Assembly (NCBI RefSeq): GCF_007858275.1
Contig: NZ_VFEV01000009.1
Coordinates: 97,174 to 161,173 of the forward strand
DNA from: Pseudomonas proteolytica
GTDB lineage: Bacteria; Pseudomonadota; Gammaproteobacteria; Pseudomonadales; Pseudomonadaceae
Direction of reading: 5' to 3'
Length of the DNA: 64,000 nt
Made by a program: the position numbers and the translations under genes. This document shows, in pieces, positions 60,414 to 64,000 of this stretch; within the stretch, counting starts at the first letter, position 1, and every line of letters begins with the position of its first letter. The notes beneath the pieces were generated by a model that had not been told where the DNA came from, searched no databases, and saw nothing but the letters and a program-made list of their open reading frames with translations.

Positions 60414-61505
60414 TCAGCGATAGCGCTCAAGCCAGTGCGCATAAGGCGCCGGCAGGGTCCAGGAGGCCTTGTCCACGCCCAGTTCCTTGGCGGCGAAGTA
60501 CGCCCAGTGCGGGTCGGCCAGGTGTGCGCGGCCCACGGAAACCAGGTCCAGATGACCGGCCTGCAGTGCCCCTTCGGCCAGTTGCGGCGTGCCGAAACCC
60601 CAGGCCGAGGTGACCGGCAGAGCGGCTTCACGACGTACACGCTCGGCAATCGGCCCCATGAACGCCGGGCCCCAAGGGATATTGGTGTCGGGGATGGTGA
60701 AGCCAACGCTCACGCTCAACAAATCCAAACCGCCGTCCTTGAAGCGACGGGCCAGTTCAATGGATTCCTCCAGGGTCTGTTCGTCACGCCCGTCATATTC
60801 GATAACACCGAAACGCGCAGTCAGCGGCAGGTTTTCCGGCCAGACTTCACGCACGGCGGCCAGGGTTTCCAGGAGGAAGCGGCTGCGGTTGTCGAAGCTG
60901 CCACCGTAGGCATCGGTGCGCTGGTTGGAGTGCTCGGAGAAAAAGCTCTGGCCCAGGTAACCGTGGGCGAAATGCAGTTCGATCCACTCAAAGCCAGCGT
61001 CTCGGGCACGGCGTGCGGCATCGACAAAGTCCTGCTGTACCCGGGCGATATCTTCCAGGGTCATGGCCTGGGGGACTTTCGGCAGGTTCGCACCAAACGC
61101 GATCGCCGAGGGTGCCAGGGTTTGCCAGCCTCGGGCGTCGCCGGCGGGGATATGGTCGTCGCCTTCCCATGGGCGGTTGGAACTGGCCTTGCGCCCGGCG
61201 TGGGCGATCTGGATGCCGGGCACCGAGCCTGCTGCCTTGATCGCTTGCACCATGGGTACGAAGGCTTGCGCATGGGCATCGCTCCAGATGCCGGTACAAC
61301 CGGGAGTGATCCGGCCTTCAGGGGCCACGGCGGTCGCCTCGACCACCACCAGGCCGGCGCCACCACGGGCCAGGCTGGCGAGGTGGACGTGATGCCAGTC
61401 ATTGACCATGCCGTCTTCGGCCATGTACTGGCACATCGGCGGGATAGCGATGCGATTGCGCAACGTAACGTCTTTGAGCGTAAAGGGTTCGAACAATGCA
61501 GCCAT
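60414..61505 (-). CDS. xenA: XenA-type NADPH:flavin oxidoreductase (old yellow enzyme)
   Basis: A 363-residue FMN TIM-barrel enzyme that reduces nitroesters, nitroaromatics and alpha,beta-unsaturated carbonyls. It is close throughout to P. putida XenA as I remember it. The redox-tuning Cys25 is in IPPMCQYMAEDG, the His-His substrate anchor in WIELHFAHGYLGQ, and the C-terminus is WTLPAPYAHWLERYR. The start at 61505 (MAALFEPFTLKDV) is set by homology; the frame is open further upstream. The divergent ArsR-type gene and the intervening palindrome suggest repression relieved by electrophilic substrates (inference). Confidence 0.95.
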   Translation of the reverse strand: MAALFEPFTLKDVTLRNRIAIPPMCQYMAEDGMVNDWHHVHLASLARGGAGLVVVEATAVAPEGRITPGCTGIWSDAHAQAFVPMVQAIKAAGSVPGIQIAHAGRKASSNRPWEGDDHIPAGDARGWQTLAPSAIAFGANLPKVPQAMTLEDIARVQQDFVDAARRARDAGFEWIELHFAHGYLGQSFFSEHSNQRTDAYGGSFDNRSRFLLETLAAVREVWPENLPLTARFGVIEYDGRDEQTLEESIELARRFKDGGLDLLSVSVGFTIPDTNIPWGPAFMGPIAERVRREAALPVTSAWGFGTPQLAEGALQAGHLDLVSVGRAHLADPHWAYFAAKELGVDKASWTLPAPYAHWLERYR

Positions 61506-61541
61506 GGGAATGCTCCTGAAACGAGGGTAACGTTTGATTCG

Positions 61542-61565
61542 ATAGTTCGATCTTAATCGAACTAT
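61542..61565. promoter_or_regulatory. Perfect palindromic operator between xenA and arsR-type gene
   Basis: ATAGTTCGAT-CTTA-ATCGAACTAT: a perfect ten-base inverted repeat with a four-base centre. It is 36 bases from the xenA start and 34 from the regulator start, a position suited to controlling both. The size and symmetry fit an ArsR/SmtB-type dimer. An extra TTCGAT just to its left may extend the site. Confidence 0.8.
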
Positions 61566-61599
61566 GGTAATCAATGCTAGCCCTGTTATCATTCGTTTC

Positions 61600-61899
61600 A
61601 TGCGAGCCTTTAAACATCCCTCCTCTGAAGAATTGACCCTCGAACGCCTGCTCTACGCGTTGAGCGACCCCGTGCGCCTGGACATCGTGCGTTGCCTGGC
61701 CGGGGTGGAAGAAGCCAGTTGTGGCGAGTTGGACGGCGGGCGTCCAAAGTCCAGCATGTCCCACCACTTCCGGGTTTTACGGGATGCGGGGCTGGTGCAT
61801 ACGCGCAGCGTTGGCACCACCCATATGAACTCCTTGCGGGCCGATGTGCTGGCCGTGCGGTTTCCTGGATTGCTGGAGTGCATTCTGTCCCAGCAGTGA
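61600..61899 (+). CDS. ArsR-type winged-helix repressor
   Basis: A 99-residue ArsR/SmtB-fold regulator with recognition helix region SSMSHHFRVLRDAGLVHTRS. The ELCVCDL metal-binding motif of true ArsR is missing; cysteines are Cys32, Cys41 and Cys94. It is therefore unlikely to sense arsenite in the classic way, and thiol-based sensing of electrophiles would suit control of the divergent xenA (inference). The ATG at 61600 is preferred; an in-frame earlier start at 61564 would lie inside the operator. Confidence 0.85.
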   Translation: MRAFKHPSSEELTLERLLYALSDPVRLDIVRCLAGVEEASCGELDGGRPKSSMSHHFRVLRDAGLVHTRSVGTTHMNSLRADVLAVRFPGLLECILSQQ

Positions 61900-61907
61900 G
61901 GAACTCA

Positions 61908-61925
61908 GGCGCCCTTTCGGGCGCC
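61908..61925. terminator. Hairpin between convergent genes
   Basis: GGCGCCC, loop TTTC, GGGCGCC: a perfect seven-base stem eight bases after the regulator stop and ahead of the convergent SphA-like stop. There is no long T-run; a bidirectional terminator is likely. Confidence 0.6.
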
Positions 61926-61951
61926 ATCGCCGGCAAGCCGGCTCCTTCGGG

Positions 61952-62806
61952 TCAGTAGAAATACGCCAGGCGAAACTGCAGCGAATTATCGATCTTCACC
62001 CCTTCACGCACTGATGTGTCATGCATCAGTTGCCCCAATACCTGCACCTGTTTGCCCAGCATCGTGGCCACGGTAAAGCCCACCGTGCCATTGCTGCGGC
62101 TGGTGGTCAGGGTTTCATGGTCCAGCGTCTCGCGGGCGCCCCAATTGTGGCGATAGGAGACCGCCGCGTAAGTCTCTGGGGTGAAGTTGTAGCGCAGGTG
62201 GTTGTGCAGTTGCAGCAGCGGATCTTTCTTGGCATCGGTGGCGCGCTGTTCGCCGTAGAACTCCGTCTCGGCAATCACATCCCAGGTGATTTTGTCGGTC
62301 AGCCCCTTGATATAACCCACCTGGAAATCCACGGCCCAGCGGTTGCTGCTCAGGGCAAACCCCTGGTTCTTGTCGCTGCCCGTGGGCGCGGTGACAAACG
62401 CCGACCAACCCAGATGCTCGTTGTTGGCCAGATCCGCAATGGTCCACACCGTGCCGCCAAACGTGATGTCGCCCAACCCCGAGTTCTTGCTGTCGCTGGC
62501 ACCGATCTTCTGGTAGCCGAAAGGAATGACGATCTGCGGATCCCAGGTCAGCCCGGTGTTGAAAAACTCGGTGAAGTGGATCAGGCGCAACACGCCAACG
62601 GTCATGTCCAGGTCAAGGTTGTCGGCGACTTTCTTGCCGCCGGAGTAGACCTTGTCGCCCCGCGGGTTCTGCTGGTACAGCACCACCACATCGGTGCCCT
62701 GGGGCAAGGCCGTGTAGTCGCCGGGGTCGGGTTTGACGTCGGCATGGGCTAAAGGCGCCAGGCTGGCGAAAAGTGTGCCGAGGGTCAACGTGCTCAGTGT
62801 TTTCAT
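61952..62806 (-). CDS. Second SphA/MetA-like outer-membrane protein
   Basis: A 284-residue exported barrel protein: signal peptide ending LAPLAHAD, then VKPDPGDYTALPQGTDVVVL, VTAPTGSDKNQGFALSSNRW and a C-terminal LQFRLAYFY ending in an aromatic residue. Same family as the protein at 29920-30870. It follows the PQQ dehydrogenase remnant on the same strand after 86 bases, suggesting a former alcohol- or phenol-uptake operon. The IS insertion upstream may reduce its transcription. Confidence 0.75.
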   Translation of the reverse strand: MKTLSTLTLGTLFASLAPLAHADVKPDPGDYTALPQGTDVVVLYQQNPRGDKVYSGGKKVADNLDLDMTVGVLRLIHFTEFFNTGLTWDPQIVIPFGYQKIGASDSKNSGLGDITFGGTVWTIADLANNEHLGWSAFVTAPTGSDKNQGFALSSNRWAVDFQVGYIKGLTDKITWDVIAETEFYGEQRATDAKKDPLLQLHNHLRYNFTPETYAAVSYRHNWGARETLDHETLTTSRSNGTVGFTVATMLGKQVQVLGQLMHDTSVREGVKIDNSLQFRLAYFY

Positions 62807-62892
62807 GGCGAGTCCATCTTATTGTTATTGGAGGCAAAGCTTCGCCATGACGACTCCATGGGAGGTCGCCAGGCGCAGATTTCAACGAGGGG

Positions 62893-63873
62893 TCAGTGGT
62901 GCGTCTTGAGATCGGCCTGCAAATCCTGGGTCCGCTTGACCAGGTATTGGCGCAGCAGCTCCATGTCTTCGCGCTGCAGAATGTCAGAGAAGTTGGGCAT
63001 GCCTTTATTGATCAACGCACCGCTGACATAGGCTGGAAATGCCGCGTGCTTGTTGTCGTCCAGATAGCGCAGGTCTGGCACCACGCCACCGCTGATCGCG
63101 TTCAAGCCATGGCAACCGGCGCACAGGCCGTTGAACATGTCACGCGCCTGGGCCAGTTGCCCGGGTGTCGCCGTGAGTACTTGGCGGGTGGTCGGCAGCA
63201 CAGGCGCAGCCTTGGGCGGTGGCAGCTCGCCGGTGGCGCCGAGCTTGAAGGCAATCACCCGCGACTCGGCCCGTACCTTGCCCTTGTTGGTCAGCGGTCC
63301 GGTCAACAGCGGCAGGATCCCGCCCCACCCCACCGAAAACGCCACGTACTGCTCGCCGTTGACCGTATAAGTGACCGGCCCCGCCATCACGCCGGAATTG
63401 GCACGGTGCTCCCACAGTGGCTTGCCGGTGTCGGCACGGTAGGCCACCACCCGCCCGTCGGCGGTGCCCTGGAACACCAGATTGCCGGCGGTGGCGAGGG
63501 TGCCGCCGTTGCCGGCACTGACATAGGGTTGTTTCCAGGCGGCTTTCTGCGTCACCGGGTCCCAGGCGATCAACTCACCGCTCCAGGCATCACGGATCTG
63601 GTTGAGCACTTTCGGGTCTTCCGGCAGGTCCGGCACATCCAGGCCAAAGTTGACCACCGATTTGTTCGGCAGGAACTGCGGGGCCTTGGCCGCCTTCAAT
63701 TCGGCCAGGGTGTACTGCGCCGGTATGTACACGTAGCCGGTCTTCGGGCTGTAGGACATGGGGTGCCAATTGTGCCCACCGAGGAAACTCGGCTGCACCA
63801 CCTTCGGCTCCTTGGAATAGTCCGCCGCGCCGGTGAGGATCGGCCGCCCGGTCTGCAGGTCGATGCCACTGGC
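62893..63873 (-). pseudogene. PQQ-dependent quinohaemoprotein alcohol dehydrogenase, interrupted by IS
   Basis: The last 326 codons of a type II PQQ alcohol dehydrogenase: propeller segments FLGGHNWHPMSYSPKTGYVY, SGELIAWDPVTQKAAW and GTLATAGNLVFQGTADG. A C-terminal cytochrome c domain follows, with the haem motif CAGCH and Met ligand in NKGMPNF. The reading frame reaches 63873 and then runs into the end of an IS21-like element, with a stop at 63940-63942. The signal peptide, N-terminal propeller and most PQQ-site residues lie beyond or are lost. An intact gene would have made a periplasmic enzyme of about 700 residues. Confidence 0.85.
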
Positions 63874-64000
63874 TGTTGCCGCTGACCGAAAACTGACCCA
63901 GTAGAGGCTGTTCTGCCGACTGAAAACTGACCCAGGTGTTCAACTGCTTCTGCTCACTTTTTGAGCAGGAGAACACAGGGTGATCAGCATGGAAATGTTG
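63874..64000 (+). mobile_element. Left end of an IS21-family insertion sequence
   Basis: The dehydrogenase sequence breaks at about 63873, where TGTTGCCGCTGACC begins. Two copies of a terminal repeat follow, TGACCGAAAACTGACCCAG (63883-63901) and a near copy ending near 63936, a layout typical of IS21-family ends with multiple transposase-binding repeats. A transposase frame then opens near the window edge. The element continues past the window, so the target duplication cannot be checked. Confidence 0.75.
63980..64000 (+). CDS. istA: IstA-like transposase, first codons only
   Basis: GTG-ATC-AGC-ATG-GAA-ATG-TTG reads (M)ISMEML, the start that I recall for Pseudomonas IS21-family IstA proteins. 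It is preceded by GCAGGAGAA, a good ribosome site about nine bases upstream. Only seven codons are inside the window, so the identification rests on position after the terminal repeats as well. Confidence 0.55.

Overview
The window reads as chromosome of a denitrifying Pseudomonas of the P. fluorescens group. Four things point there: a nirJ-nirE-nirN operon end in the P. aeruginosa order, a type VI secretion cluster collinear with P. aeruginosa HSI-II (H2-T6SS), many Pseudomonas-type REP palindromes between genes, and a XenA-type reductase. Most genes are GC-rich. The block 47.1-52.0 kb is clearly AT-richer: two 60-base lines counted by hand (49681-49740 and 50221-50280) give 28 and 23 G/C, against 40 for 46741-46800. 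No tRNA, rRNA or CRISPR array was recognised.

Layout. 0-3.4 kb: end of the haem d1 operon (nirJ partial, nirE, nirN). 3.4-3.6 kb: a REP palindrome with tandem partial repeats. 3.6-5.7 kb: a membrane PTS-EIIC/EAL fusion. 6.1-6.8 kb: two small unknown genes. 6.8-26.7 kb: a 16-gene minus-strand T6SS operon, tssA-B-C-E-F-G-clpV-sfa-lipoprotein-fha-tssJ-K-L-M-stp-stk, with hcp divergent at 27.2 kb. The shared 544-base control region holds paired TGCGCA sites and a candidate sigma-54 promoter. No vgrG, PAAR or effector gene lies in the window. 27.8-34.0 kb: aldo-keto reductase, AraC regulator, SphA-like outer-membrane protein, and a three-gene operon for export (cytochrome c lipoprotein, Tat FAD oxidoreductase, Tat PLP enzyme). 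34.1-41.0 kb: housekeeping or accessory genes (beta-barrel protein, NAT, small DUF proteins, DyP peroxidase, GapN-like ALDH, FUSC protein).

41.4-52.0 kb is the most interesting part. A TetR regulator is divergent from an ABC-MacB/TolC/HlyD tripartite exporter. Next comes a compact low-GC operon: alpha-oxoamine-synthase-like PLP enzyme, Bcr/CflA-type MFS exporter, CitE/HpcH CoA-ester lyase, MaoC hydratase and ornithine-cyclodeaminase/mu-crystallin protein. I cannot assign it to a known product. It looks like a horizontally acquired small-molecule biosynthesis and export cluster.

52-64 kb: flavoprotein, truncated adenylation-domain protein, MRJP/yellow-family protein, betaine-binding-like protein without signal peptide, nitroreductase, a two-component flavin monooxygenase (HPAH type), a large nested inverted repeat, xenA with a divergent ArsR-type regulator around a perfect palindrome, a second SphA-like protein, and a PQQ alcohol dehydrogenase cut by the end of an IS21-like element that runs off the window.
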